From Lucinisca nassula (taxonomy: Eukaryota > Mollusca > Bivalvia > Lucinida > Lucinidae): DNA of 64,000 nt. Below the pieces are notes generated by a model. The model was not told the origin of the DNA. It did not search any database and saw nothing but the letters and a program-made list of their open reading frames with translations. The stretch lies in the NCBI GenBank assembly GCA_963580285.1, contig OY757023.1:91971108-92035107 (forward strand), read 5' to 3'. The position numbers and the translations under genes were made by a program. Positions 21,552-32,265 of this stretch are shown one piece after another (position 1 is the stretch's first letter; each line of letters starts with the position of its first letter).

Positions 21552-22172
21552 ATGTTGGTTGGTACCTGATGCTTTGGCCTGGCACATCGGAGTCTAACTG
21601 TTTTTTTTCGCTCCAGTATTTCAGTGGTTTCGTGCTGTCGAATCCTCACCGTTGTTTCATCTCCGTGGTTGTTTGATTTTTGTGTTCACGGAGATGTCCC
21701 ACTGATTAGTTAGGAGGCCTTCATGCGGACTGAACAGATTATTTGTCCTAATCGCGACGGAAGTAAGGGCGAGGATTGTGGCCACGTTAAATCGATTTAA
21801 GCCCCACCCTCATTAGAATTCGCTTCCGCTGACCGTTCCAAGGCGGTTCTTCTGCCGCGGTGTATTTTTGTTATGGCTTGTCTTTGGGTGTTTGTGTCGC
21901 TTATATCATTTTATTTTGGATAGCATATTGGCCATTTTGTGGGAAAGTAACTGTCCTTTTGGCTTTCCGCTATTGATGTTTCCATTAGGGTCTGTTGTTT
22001 CATGTTTGTGGTTTTTCCCTTTGGTGTCTCTGATGGGAGCTGTGGGTTGATTGTATCTATTCCTGATCATTGCCTCCACTTCTACTTTGTGTTTCTTTCC
22101 CTTTGGTGTCTCTGATGTGAGGTAGCAGTTAATTGTATCGATTATTGATCATTGCCTTCACTTCTATTTTAA
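21552..22172 (+). mobile_element. Two adjacent family J tails
   Basis: A long copy from ATGTTGGTTGGTACCTGATG to about 22085 is followed by a truncated copy (about 22086-22172). Both end in a GATCATTG..CACTTCTA terminus. Head-to-tail J ends suggest repeated insertion at J tails or template jumping. Confidence 0.7.
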
Positions 22173-22450
22173 ATGTTGCATGATAAATAGAATCTTGCAT
22201 TCGGGCTATTGTATTATTAAATTTATCAATCTAATAATAATCAAAGTACTGAAAGTACTGAGGAAAGTTGATTTATGAGGAATAATTATCATGATAACAA
22301 TGTCAGTAGTAGATCAAGCAGTTCTCTAGATATTTTGTTGACAAGGTCCCAGAGGATTAAAAAATTCGACGAAGAAAAAATATGATTGATTGTTTGTTTT
22401 GAGTATTGTTTGTTTTGAGTTTAACTACAGGTCAACCCTTGTGCCCTGCT
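22173..22450. other. No gene seen; E fragment at left
   Basis: ATAAATAGAATCTTGCATTC near 22190 is an E remnant, and TAATCAAAGTACTGAAAGTA near 22238 is a decayed H end. No exon was recognised. Confidence 0.45.
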
Positions 22451-22543
22451 AGCATTCTACATAAATCTACAGCGGGCCGTTAGCGGCCCGTCAGGGTAGC
22501 TGACGGGCCGCTAACGGCCCGCTGTAGATTTATGTAGAATGCT
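22451..22543. repeat. Perfect 44-bp hairpin with 5-nt loop
   Basis: AGCATTCTACATAAATCTAC begins the left arm (22451-22494), which is exactly complementary to 22500-22543; the loop is GGTAG. The inner stem is GC-rich with CGGGCCGTTAGCGGCCCG. I find no second copy in the window. Confidence 0.9.
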
Positions 22544-23682
22544 TACTGGGTGGGTCATTTTGTGTAGTCTCCCAGAGACAGGGAGAAAAGAGATAGAAGA
22601 GATAGTAGAGGAGATGAAAGTGAGGGACAAAGGAGAAAGAGAAAAATGAAAGGAAGTGTAGAAACAGACGAAAAAAACACGCCCCTCTACCGTTGCCTGC
22701 TGCAAGGACAGCAGGCATATATAGCCAACTGTAAGTCAATATCAGCTGGACGCCTCAGTGGTACTAGATACACATCACCTTTGCCTCACCCATTCATCCC
22801 CACGAAGAAAAACAGGCAGAAAGAAAGATAAACGTATCTGCTATTTTTGTTTTCATGGGAAAACCATCAATTGTTAAATGAGCTCAGTACATTCTGCGCT
22901 TGTCCCATCTGCTAATAATCTTACAGAGAAGTTTTCCTAGCGGGCACATAACGAATTAGCAACGTCGCACCAACGTCGCGTTGATTCGACGATGCACATA
23001 CGCACGTTGTACGGCCGCTGGGAGCTTTGTCTTCCGGGCGTGGGGACATAAAATGGAGAATAACTTGACGAAAAAAAAAAAAAGAGATCATCTAATGATT
23101 TTAAGGAATTTGATTTAGACATTATAACCCTGAGCAGACGCCGCGTTTAGCGAACTTCAACTGACTGATTACCAAAGGCAAATTCCAAACTGTACGGTTG
23201 TCCTAAAATATTAAACCGTAAATGCCTATAGTTGCAATACTTGGACATTCGGAAACAGTTAACACAAATTGAGAGGTCACAGAATGTAGCGTCTGATCGC
23301 TGTCTTCACTTTTTTGGTAAAAGTACGGAACTTGATTTAAAACTCAGCTTACAACACATATTTTGTAATTAGAGCTCTCGAAAGCAGGTGAACAACTGTG
23401 TTCGATGTCGGTCAGTAAAGGTATGGAGAAGCGAACTAACCCCTTTAACCCAGGAGACCGTTTCAGACCCCGAGGTCGAAATCCATTGTATCTATGCAAA
23501 CATTGTAGATCCAGATAGGACGGCACGTAGCGAGCAGTCTCGCCAGAATCTACACGGACATGTACACTGTTTGCCATCATCTCAACGCACTAATCAGAAA
23601 ACTCTTTCTATAAGAATATATTTAAAGCTAGAAGAGTCCTGTTCAGAAACTCAGGGATGAAAGAGTAAAATCTCAAACCAGT
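22544..23682. other. Purine-rich and unassigned sequence
   Basis: A purine-rich stretch (about 22570-22680, mostly GAGA) is followed by unassigned sequence. A weak H-type hairpin is near 23490-23575. No exon with good splice sites was recognised. Confidence 0.4.
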
Positions 23683-23684
23683 TA

Positions 23685-24030
23685 CAGTAGAACTTCGATG
23701 GCTCGAACACCGATGGCTCGTTTACCATGGATGTGTCGAACACATTCTTGAGCCCCTAGCAAAATCCTCTACGTAAGAAATAGTGGGGGATAATTAAGGA
23801 GATTTTAGTCTTTTATCTTGCAAATGTATGCTGTGTGTACTCATTAGAATCGCCTCGATGAGGCGATTCTAATGAGTACACACAGCATACATATTCATTA
23901 TAGAACACCGAAAAGATATCAAAATGTATCTCGTTATGCCTCCTGACAGTAACCTCAGTGGCTCGAACTACCCCTGTCTCGAACACATTTTCGAGGTCCC
24001 AATGGTGTTCGAGCCATTGAAGTTCGACTG
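23685..24030 (+). mobile_element. Family C MITE (pogo-like ends), TA flanked
   Basis: Terminal repeats CAGTAGAACTTCGATGGCTC and, inverted, CAGTCGAACTTCAATGGCTC extend to about 27 bp; TA lies on both sides. CAGT ends with a TA target fit the pogo/Tigger group of Tc1-mariner elements. The core is a perfect 33-bp hairpin with loop GAT (23824-23892): CATTAGAATCGCCTC / GAGGCGATTCTAATG. Confidence 0.85.
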
Positions 24031-24032
24031 TA

Positions 24033-24540
24033 TATGATTGCGCCGGGGCAAAACATTTCCTACACTATACATGTGCGGCCAGCGAAGACTCAGATCAACC
24101 TGCGCATCCGCACAGTCTGATCAGAATTTTCGTTGTGCGCTCTAAGGATAGCTAAGGGCTTAATGCTCATTCATGCAGCTACGGATACTTAAGCTGATCT
24201 GATTCTTCGCTGGCATTACGATAACACACCCGTGCGACATAGTCATTTTTTTCACATTTCCAAAACTGGCTACTTATCTGATGAAAATCCGTCATATTTT
24301 TCTTATAAATGCTCAAAACATAGGTTGTGGGTGCTCGTTAGAACCGCCTCAATGAGGCGGTTCTAACGAGTACCCACAACCTATGTCTTGGAACAAAAAT
24401 AAGACAAATAATATTTACCCCCGTAAACCCTATTTATCTCTATATAAAGTGGGGTTTAGGGGGGTCTTCATTTCACGGACGTGTTCACGTGATGGGTGCA
24501 CCAACAAACTTGTAGGAATTGCTGTGTCCCGGCTCGGATA
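24033..24540 (+). mobile_element. Family G MITE interrupted by a B MITE
   Basis: The left part (CAAAACATTTCCTACACTAT, CAGATCAACCTGCGCATCCG) runs to 24213. The right end (CTTGTAGGAATTGCTGTGTC) follows the B insertion. It begins directly after the TA of the C element. Confidence 0.7.
24214..24494 (-). mobile_element. Family B MITE nested in G
   Basis: CATTACGATAACACACCCGT to GGACGTGTTCACGTGATG. Its core GTTAGAACCGCCTCAATGAG followed by GCGGTTCTAACGAG has perfect arms (about 24337-24371). Confidence 0.85.
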
Positions 24541-24753
24541 TCATCGAAAAGCGTGTAGGAAAATTTACCTTATTTGCATTATCTGCTGGTTCCTAGTCTG
24601 AAGGTTATCAGTGTTGGAAAAACAGGTAACCACAGGAAATGCTGTGTCCCGGCTGAGATATCATCGAAAAGCGTGTAGGAAAATTTACCTTATTTGCATT
24701 ATCTGCTGGTTCCTAGTCTGAAGGTCACCAGTGTTGGAAAAACAGGTAACCAG
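24514..24753 (+). repeat. 120-bp tandem duplication
   Basis: Two nearly identical units (24514-24633 and 24634-24753) begin AGGAANTGCTGTGTCCCGGC and share GAAAAGCGTGTAGGAAAATT. The unit takes in the right end of the G element plus flanking DNA, so the duplication followed G insertion. Confidence 0.85.
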
Positions 24754-24795
24754 ACCCCCCTGACCTTGAAAGGTCAGGGGGGTCTGGTTACCTGT
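24742..24795. repeat. Perfect hairpin with 2-nt loop
   Basis: ACAGGTAACCAGACCCCCCT followed by GACCTT pairs exactly with AAGGTCAGGGGGGTCTGGTT followed by ACCTGT: 26 bp, loop GA. The left arm end (ACAGGTAACCA) is also the end of the adjacent tandem unit, so the hairpin grew from the repeat boundary. Confidence 0.85.
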
Positions 24796-25210
24796 GTTTC
24801 CGATATTGACAATGTGCAAGCTGGGAGCCAACAAATAATGCAAATATGGTGAATAGTCCAGCGGTAATATTTTCTTTTCTGTGTCAATTTATTTGTACAA
24901 GATAATTAGCATGTTAGGTATTTAGAACTTTTCTGAAGTTCCATCCTCATCCTAGTACTGCAACGTTTGTTCTTAAGGAAAATTTTTATTAAGTGTATGT
25001 TCGAAGAAGCGGAAGCGCTGTAGTTGGGTCCAGTACCGGAAGTAGAATTGTGTTGAGAAGTTCATGTAGCTTCATGTATGTTATTTGGAAGAGACTATTT
25101 TTTGGTTTTTAGTGAAGCATACCTTGGCGAATCCTTACATTTGATTCCATTTCTTCAACACGTTTGATAAATTCATTATTACTTGAACACTCTTGTAAGG
25201 TCCTCTTTAT
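24796..25210. other. No gene seen
   Basis: Unassigned sequence. There is no recognisable repeat or exon. Confidence 0.4.
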
Positions 25211-25441
25211 ATGAGCCGGCGCAAAGTGTTTCCTACAATTTACATGTGCGCTCACGACGACTCAGTCCAGCCTGCGAATCAGCACAGTCTCATCTGTCTT
25301 TGTTGTGCGCTCTAAGAATAGCGAAGGACCGACTTCATGCAGCAAGAGAAGTCTGTGGTCAGACTATATGGATGCACAGGCTGATCTGATTCTTCGCTGG
25401 ACCCACATGCAAATTTTAGGAAATGCTGTGCTCCGGTTCAA
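25211..25441 (+). mobile_element. Family G MITE, complete
   Basis: The left end ATGAGCCGGCGCAAAGTGTT followed by TCCTACAATTTACATGTGCG is an inverted match of the right end (CACATGCAAATTTTAGGAAA followed by TGCTGTGCTCCGGTTCA). About 231 bp, no coding capacity. Confidence 0.75.
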
Positions 25442-25690
25442 TTATTCCAATGCAATATTTTACCTGTCAACCTAAACATGGAGCACGACAAGCGCCGAAA
25501 AGGGTTCTTTGAGCGTGCACGCACAAGGACGATCCAAATCAGGCTGCATGCCCTCTCAGTTATCATATACTCTTCTCAGTCATCCAGCACAAATTTTGTG
25601 AATTTTTCTAACACAGCGCGCCTATATAGGCAATGGAAAACGGCTGTGTTTTATTCTACAACAAATCACGGCTCGGAAGAGCGTGACGAG

Positions 25691-25797
25691 TGACGTCATT
25701 AAAATTGCAAATTTATGACGTCATTAGTCGATTTCCTTGACGTTAGACGGTGTAACGTCATTTTCTCGCATCGAAAACGTTAGAAAAGGATATAAAT
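25691..25797 (+). promoter_or_regulatory. Promoter-like module: two CREs and a TATA box
   Basis: Full CRE palindromes TGACGTCA at 25691-25698 and 25716-25723, a CRE-like AACGTCA at about 25754, then TATAAAT at 25791-25797. A good-context ATG (AACAATGGCG) follows about 50 bp downstream at 25841. The arrangement is what a TATA promoter would look like, but no expression evidence is available. Confidence 0.4.
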
Positions 25798-25840
25798 GCA
25801 TGTGTTTCAGTCGAAAATTTTAGCGGGATTTCTTCTAACA

Positions 25841-25915
25841 ATGGCGAAAGGTTGTGGGATTTTGAAGGAAACAACAGCATTATTGCCGATTTTCAGCGTG
25901 TTAGAATCGAAATAG
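25841..25915 (+). CDS. Short 24-codon frame downstream of the promoter-like module
   Basis: Frame MAKGCGILKETTALLPIFSV plus four residues, then TAG. The start context AACAATGG is good. It ends just inside the left arm of a long hairpin (25910-26078). I do not recognise the peptide. It may be an upstream or chance frame, or the remains of a first exon. Confidence 0.2.
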   Translation: MAKGCGILKETTALLPIFSVLESK

Positions 25916-26078
25916 ATCAGCTCTAGTTTGTGATTTGTTGAGTAATAAATCACAGTTTGTCGGTCAGTTGTAAGTAGACAAATCACGCGCGCTACGCGCT
26001 CGTGATTTGTCTACTTTACAACTGACCTCCAAACTGTGATTTATTACTCAACAAATCACAGTTAGAGCTGATCTATTT
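25910..26078. repeat. Long hairpin, about 80-bp arms
   Basis: AAATAGATCAGCTCTAGTTT / GTTAGAGCTGATCTATTT form the outer stem; inner arms share TGATTTGTTGAGTAATAAAT / ATTTATTACTCAACAAATCA and GTAGACAAATCACG / CGTGATTTGTCTAC, with a short loop near CGCGCTACGCGC. The arms are nearly perfect, so the hairpin is young or maintained. Confidence 0.85.
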
Positions 26079-26407
26079 CTTAAATAAATGACTTTTGCGG
26101 CCATTCCGTGAGTTGGCACTTGTACGTGTATAGATAGCACCGCTTAGGTGTATAAATGATTTCTGTGGCCATTCCATGGGTTGACACTTGTCAGTGACTA
26201 AAGGTACGTGTATTGATAACAACACTTAGGAGGAACTTTATAGTATACCTAGGAGAATGCATACTGCTACTTTGGTCACTCCAATCGGTCTAAGTTATTT
26301 TCTCAGAATGATTCTAATAGTTTTGACAGGACTGAAAACACTAAACTAGTCAAACTAAACAAAACTGAAGTATATATCCATCTGATATAAATATGGTCTA
26401 TGAGAGG
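26079..26407. other. No gene seen
   Basis: Contains a short repeated phrase (CCATTCCGTGAGTTGGCACT and CCATTCCATGGGTTGACACT, about 26102 and 26170). No exon was recognised. Confidence 0.4.
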
Positions 26408-26530
26408 TTTTTTTCTTTAGAAGCAAGGAATACACAAAAGAACTGAAAACTGAACGAGTGTGCAATTTTTATGGGCCAGACAAGCTTTTCCCGACCAATT
26501 AGGCCTAACCACCGACCCTCAAATAAGTTC
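26408..26530 (-). repeat. K repeat fragment
   Basis: Contains TATGGGCCAGACAAGC and AATTAGGCCTAACCACCGAC, a decayed reverse copy of the K block seen at 14161-14649. Confidence 0.5.
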
Positions 26531-26591
26531 AAATGTTCTGAAAGAGGTTTAAACCTTTGGAAGCACGGACTACAGCACAGAACTGAAAATT

Positions 26592-26816
26592 ATCCCTTTT
26601 TGTACCAAATGGAATCTTCCTCCTTGTATATAGCAGGAGTCCATTTCAAAATTTAGGGGTGTCAGGTTGTGCTTTCATCAGAATTTATTTAAAAAATGAC
26701 TGAACTTTTAGCAAACAGTGAAGGCCCTGATCAGACCCCGCGTTCTGCGGCGTCTGATCCGGGCCTTCGCTGTTTGCCAAGTACCCGTTTAGGGGTTTCC
26801 TGTACAGAAAGGGTTA
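26592..26816. mobile_element. H2 repeat
   Basis: CCCTTTTTGTACCAAATGGA at the left and TGTACAGAAAGGGTTA at the right, with internal hairpin GCAAACAGTGAAGGCCCTGA / GGGCCTTCGCTGTTTGC. Confidence 0.65.
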
Positions 26817-26975
26817 TGAAGCATATTTATCCCAGGCCTATCTTTTTGGAACCATCGCTAAACCATTTTACACAGCAAATCTACACAATATCATGGTACA
26901 TATGCAAAGACAAATCAAAGAATGTTAGTGTGCTTGAACTTTTCTCACATTTTCACCCCAGGAATTGATTTTCAT

Positions 26976-27215
26976 ATGAGCCCCGCCAAGCGAATTTGGG
27001 TCTTCGAGCATTCCGTCATGACAAGTTTTAACTGCGCATGCCCAGCCATTCGGAGGGGCCAGGGATATGGCTTTCTGTCTGAAGGTTCCTCTTGATTCAC
27101 TCCTTGTATGAGCGAGCAGCGAAGGTTCTGGCGAGACTGCGCGGATGCGCAGGCTCGCCTGAACCTTCGCTGCTCGCATAGGCGATAAGTACCAAAATCG
27201 CTTGGCGGGGCCCAT
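26976..27215 (+). mobile_element. Family F MITE, copy 2
   Basis: ATGAGCCCCGCCAAGCGAAT to CTTGGCGGGGCCCAT, with the same internal palindrome as copy 1 (11081-11320). Confidence 0.85.
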
Positions 27216-27463
27216 GTAATAAATGCAGTAAACCTCAGTGTAACCCTATGCCAGATATAGTGTATCTGAAGCTTGCAGATTTTGCACCGAACCTGGCTTA
27301 TTAGCTATAAGCTTTCAGAACAATGTGTCGAGCAGTTACTGAGAACTCGTCCAAAAAAGATTTTGACGGATTTTTGCGTGGCCCAAGCAGGCCCTTTGGG
27401 TCACTGTTTTAAACTTTGAAACCTTCTTGCACAACTTTATATTCATCTCTATATTAAAAATCA

Positions 27464-27620
27464 AAGCACTGACAGTACTGGTGGGTCGATCGTCTCTGAG
27501 TGTAGGTTGGGAAAATAATTCTGAGTTGAGAATCTAACTGTTCGTTTAACTTTAAGCAAGCACAGTAAAGCTGATCAGACATCGCGTTTTGTGGCTTCTG
27601 ATTATGTAGATTCTATTTGT
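27464..27620 (+). mobile_element. H element left end plus hairpin
   Basis: AATCAAAGCACTGACAGTAC followed by TGGTGGGTCGATCGTCTCTG is the H terminus. A decayed hairpin unit (GCTGATCAGACATCGCG) follows. The right half is lost. Confidence 0.6.
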
Positions 27621-27648
27621 CAATGCCCAAGTGTACGAGCACAGTCCA

Positions 27649-27792
27649 CCCGCCCCCGCCCATTGGGGCTTGAATAAATAGATAGGCTGCATGATGCTTC
27701 CACGCAGAGCTGAATGTCCCGTAACATTGGAAGTGACGTCTCCAAATGGCCCATACAGTGTTGACGGGGACGTTAATCCTTAAATCAAACAA
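27649..27792 (+). mobile_element. SINE-1 copy with internal deletion and 14-bp target duplication
   Basis: Only the 5' block (CGCCCATTGGGGCTTGAATA) and tail (GACGGGGACGTTAATCCTTA) remain; about 150 bp of the middle is missing. ACGAGCACAGTCCA flanks both sides (27635-27648 and 27793-27806). The deletion therefore existed in the RNA or arose after a genuine insertion. Confidence 0.88.
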
Positions 27793-27806
27793 ACGAGCAC
27801 AGTCCA

Positions 27807-28369
27807 GAATTTCTTCTTACGCTGCGCTCTGACGTCTTAGGGTAGTACTTGGATTTTGTTCAACAGAGTGGGGATGGTGCAAACGCAGCCCCTCCCATAT
27901 TTTGGAAATTATTTCAGATTCATACAGTTTTTCACCCTCTGCAAAATACCGGAAATTCGCATCGTCAACCAGCCCCTTTTCACCGTTTGAGTACGGCCCT
28001 GAATCATGTTCAAAACTGTTGTTGCATACATATAGCGAACAATGCCGACCTGATCAGAAGCAATGCACTCTGTATCCGATCTTGGTCTACGCTGTGTGTC
28101 TAATAACGGTACCACCTATAAAGTCTGGGCTACTCATTTTTGCACTTAAACATTTCAGGGTTCTAAAATTAAGTTCTTAGCAGGAGTGCGAAAAGTCTAT
28201 TTTTACTCAACTTGGCATACATTTGTGTAACAGTTTTATAAATGGAATGTTCCGAAAGACGTCACGTGACAGCGTGGCCTGGATTAAGATATTGTTTTTC
28301 TTTCATTACGTGAGCAACCTGGCATTCTTATACTATTTCGTTTAACCCTCAAATGCCACTATTTAAGCA
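27807..28369. other. No gene seen
   Basis: Frames here lack good splice sites. The phrase SGLLIFALKHF in one frame near 28129 was considered as an acyltransferase exon and rejected. No repeat was recognised. Confidence 0.4.
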
Positions 28370-28440
28370 AACAGTGAAGTTCCTGTGCAACCTGCTGATC
28401 AGACGCCACATTCCGCGGCGTCTGATCTGGGTATTATCCA
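28370..28440. repeat. H hairpin unit
   Basis: Contains GCTGATCAGACGCCACATTC / CGCGGCGTCTGATC. An H-associated E-box block (GATGGTCACGTGGACAACTG) follows at about 28548. Confidence 0.55.
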
Positions 28441-28924
28441 GCACACGATTCCTGTCAAGACTATAGATAGCTCTTGTTGCATCGATAAAAATAGCGCAAC
28501 GTTTCAAGTTATATTAATAAAACATTCTATTGGTTTTCCCAAATCAGTGATGGTCACGTGGACAACTGCATGAATTCCGTTTGGCCATTTAGTAAATTTG
28601 GGTCGATTGTAAAACGATCGATCCAAAAATTTCAGAGGAATCAGTCTAGCGGTTTCTGAGAACTTGTCAGGACAAAAATTACTCGGAAAGAAACCCAGCA
28701 AAACCAGGTCTCGTTTTGGAGTCTTTACCGTTATCCTGATGACTATATTAATTTAGCCACATCCATTGCTATAATAATCAAGCATCAAATTTCTTAATAG
28801 TATTTCCAAACTGCATGACAAACAGTTTAGGACCTGATCAGACTACTTCTTCAAAAGCCATCTGATCTGTATCTACACTGCTTGTTTTCTTCATCGGGAC
28901 AAAGGTTTTCTTCATCGGGACAAA

Positions 28925-29197
28925 GTGGAAATCTTGCACTGACCGTTCCAAGGCGGCTGTTCTGTGGCGATTTATTTATGTTGTTGTTTGTTACTTACTG
29001 TGTGTATCACTTGTGTCTTTTAATTTTGGATGGCCATATGGCCATTTTGTGGGAAAGTAACTGTCCATATGGCCTTCCTTTGTTTAGGTTTCCATTATGG
29101 TCTGGTCGCTTAATGTTTGTATTTCTTTCCCTTTGGTGTCTTTTATGGATGGAGTAAGTTAATTGTATCAATTCCTGATCTTTGTTTTACTTCTACT
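28925..29197 (+). mobile_element. Family J tail, 5'-truncated
   Basis: Starts near TGACCGTTCCAAGGCGGCTG and ends TTGTATCAATTCCTGATCTT followed by ACTTCTACTTT. It is the copy most similar to the RT-linked tail at 47660-48170 (shares ATGGCCATATGGCC). Confidence 0.75.
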
Positions 29198-30726
29198 TTT
29201 AATATACTCTCAGCTACACTATTGTTGAAACGGTGCCTTCATGCAAAGACTTCCTAGTATATCCATTACTGAATGTATTGGGACTGCACAAAGAGGATGT
29301 GTGGTCAGGGTCCTCAATGTTTACAGTAATCATAATTAAGGATTTGTGTCAAAATTATCATAGTGAAGAAGTTAATTTGTGAGAGAAAAATGTTGGATAA
29401 TAGTTTCCAGGGTTAATTTTAGATAATATCTTTATATTGTTCCTTTTTCACTGCCAGTGGTCATTTAACAGCCGAGAGGTTTAAAATATTAGTTAATTAT
29501 CAGTTTTAAAAAGTCGTCTCATTAAGTTGTTATTATAACAAGTATTATCTTTTACAAAAAGCTTGCGTCTACGCTTAGCACACATTAATTTGTAGTCAAG
29601 GGATTGGAAAGTCAAACATGTATAAGTGTGCCAGTAAATACGGAAACTTGTATAATAGCCAAAGATTCCAAAAGTCTACTCCAGTTTCATACACAAGCAA
29701 AACTACAATCTTTTACTATGACAACCACTCGTACAAGGAAATGAAAAATCAGTAGAACATATGCACCTGCCTTCTTTTAGTGAAAACAAACATAAATAGA
29801 TGTACTGTATCATCGAAGGGAAGTCAACATCATGTGAACCCAGAAAACATGTTTATTTTGTATGCGAATAGGGTCTGATAAGCTTACGGAAGTGTTCCGG
29901 TAAATCCTGGTTTTTAATCATTATAACAAATAAGAATGATGACCAGTCAATAGAATATAGATTCAGCCAGTAATGACCTTTCATTTAATGCCTCTGGAGC
30001 AAAAGTAAACGTTAGGTAGTCTACACCCACAAGCGTAGACAATAACACGGATGATATACTAATAGAAAATAAAAGTCAACTAGTCATGACCTTTTCTCAA
30101 ATGCTTCCGGCGCAAAAGTCATTATTAAGATTGTCTACGCTCGTGGGCATAGACAATAAGCTGAAACCATGTGTCGCTATTTCCGAACATTAGAAAATGA
30201 GAGTAGAATATGTTTCCAATGTTTTTTTTTGTTTTTTTTTTTGGCTTGACTTCTTGGAAACGATTTCTGGGCCTGACTTCTTGGAAACGCTTTATAAATA
30301 GGCATCTGGAAACGCTTTATAAATGGACATTGACGGGCGTTGCATGCTGTATATTCCAAACGCGTTTTCACTGATACGTGTAAAGCAGTCTAACCTGCAT
30401 GTCTTTCCCAGTTACGTCATAAGACGGTCGGAAGTAAACTGGGGTATCACCAATCCAATCTAAATGGCTTCCAATCGAAATTGGAAGCCAAAAAGGATAG
30501 CTACATGTATTTATATACTTTTCAGAGCAGCACATTATAATATTTACACACAAAACTGATTCTTAAATAAACATTACTTATTATTAATACTGATATAAAT
30601 CACTTTCCATGTCTAATGTTTACAGCAAGCACATGCTGATCAGTAGGCTATTTTGAAATGCTTGTCCCTGGGTCACGCGAGTAAACATATTGGTTTCTAA
30701 TGGAGACAGATTTCCGGAGTAGTCCT
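29198..30726. other. Long stretch without recognised gene
   Basis: Mostly unique sequence. Two diverged units of about 115 bp (about 29945 and 30065) each contain TCATGACC/AATGACC, GCAAAAGT and GTAGACAATAA. Small repeats built on TTCTTGGAAACG lie at 30250-30330. No exon was recognised; it could be intronic to the acyltransferase gene or intergenic. Confidence 0.4.
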
Positions 30727-30765
30727 ATTGTATCGATTCCTGATCATTGCATTGACTTCTATTTT
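30727..30765 (+). mobile_element. Minimal family J 3' end
   Basis: Only 39 bp of J remains (ATTGTATCGATTCCTGATCA to CTTCTATTTT), illustrating extreme 5' truncation with a fixed 3' end. Confidence 0.6.
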
Positions 30766-30949
30766 TCAAGTCTTGGTTAAGCATCTTAAGGCGAAAAAGA
30801 TCCGAATATATTTTGTTATAGCATACTCTTTCTTATTATTTCCAACATCAGTAATATTATGATTGTTGTAAAGTTTTCATAAAAAAAAAAATAACTTCTA
30901 CATGGAAGTCTATGAATTAAAAAACAAACAGAGGATCTTTATACCTTTT

Positions 30950-32120
30950 TCTTAACGGGTTTAATAAATTCAATAATATATGAGCACAAATGCAAGATTC
31001 TGTTTATCATATGACATTTAAAACGCATTTTATTCACGAATTGTTTACAAAAATGTCACTATTTCGCCTTTGGAAGACGCGACGTCGTTAAGGGCGTCGT
31101 ACATGTAACGTTATGGGGCGTATCTAACTAATTTGCATATTTAATCCACTAGTGGATTATCGAATTTATTACATGGCGTTATTACACTCTTAGACGCGAC
31201 GTCATATGATAAATGAGTTTATTGGGGGTGTTAAGTATTACCACTTGTAAGAGGTTATAAAATTTCAATGTGACTAGCATTGAAAATAATGAAATCTAGA
31301 ATTAAAAACTATAACTTTTGTTGTGTAGTATATAATTTCATTATTAATAAGAGGATCTTACATGGGTATTCATGTATTATTGAATTTATTAAACGAGTTG
31401 AGGAAAAGGGATAAAATGCGAGGCTTTGTCGAGCGTTTTATCCCTTTTCCTCAACGAGTTTAATAAAGGAAAGGAACTATATAAACCTTGCTTTCGTTCT
31501 GATCCTTTGTATGTGTTTAACTTTGCTTGTATGATGTATTATTTTGGGACCTTATTGAATAAAATATGTTTAAACCAATAAATTCAATAATACATGAGCA
31601 CGAATGCAAGATTCCATTTATCATATGCCATTTAAAACACATTTAATCACGACTGTTTTATAAAAATGTGTGTATTCCGCCATAAGTAAACGACGTCGTA
31701 CATGTAACGTTACGTGGCGTATCTAACAAATTTGCATATTTAATCCACTAGTGGATTATTGAATTTATTACATAAAGGATCTTACATGAGTGCTCATGTA
31801 TTATTGAATTTATTAAACGAGTTGAAGAAAAGGGATAAAATGCGAGACTTTGCCGAGCATTTTATCACTTTTCTTCAACGAGTTTAATAAATTCAATAAT
31901 CCATGAGCACGAATGCAAGATTCTATTTATCATATGACATTTAAAATGCATTTTATTCACGATTGTTTGACAAAAACGCCAGTAGTATATGCCACGTCGT
32001 TAAGGACGTCGTACATGTAACGTTACGGGGCGTATCTAGCTAATTTGCATATTTAATCCACTAGTGGATTATCGAATTTATTACATGGCGTTATTACATT
32101 CTCAGTAGCGACGTGATATG
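30950..32120 (-). mobile_element. Cluster of family E elements and hairpins
   Basis: Three E bodies (about 30955-31225, 31570-31770, 31895-32120) each contain AATCCACTAGTGGATTA, TGTAACGTTACG and GACGTC motifs. Two hairpins (about 31370-31470, 31805-31885), for example AAAAGGGATAAAATGCGAGG, come from the other half. The arrangement suggests repeated insertion or tandem growth of E. Confidence 0.7.
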
Positions 32121-32127
32121 ATAATTA

Positions 32128-32265
32128 GAGATTATCACATGGGATTTTGGTTATCGCCCGATGTATCAACCCGAGACCCCATTATCTGCCCGAAGGCTTT
32201 AGCCTGAGGGCAGATAATGGTCGAGGGTTGATACAGAGGGCGATAACCAAAACCCCATGTTATAA
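32128..32265. repeat. Hairpin inside an E element
   Basis: GGATTTTGGTTATCGCCC / GGGCGATAACCAAAACC and CCATTATCTGCCC / GGGCAGATAATGG form a stem of about 60 bp. E terminal sequence (CTTAGACGCGACGTCATATG) resumes at about 32590, so 32122-32589 is a younger insertion. That insertion also holds GGCTGATAACCG repeats (32433-32495). Confidence 0.65.

Noticed and set aside
28129..28165. SGLLIFALKHF resembling the NRF-6 SGLL segment
   Set aside because: No splice acceptor gives phase 2 entry at this Ser, its codon is TCT rather than AG-N as the upstream exon demands, and the sequence after it does not continue the family pattern.
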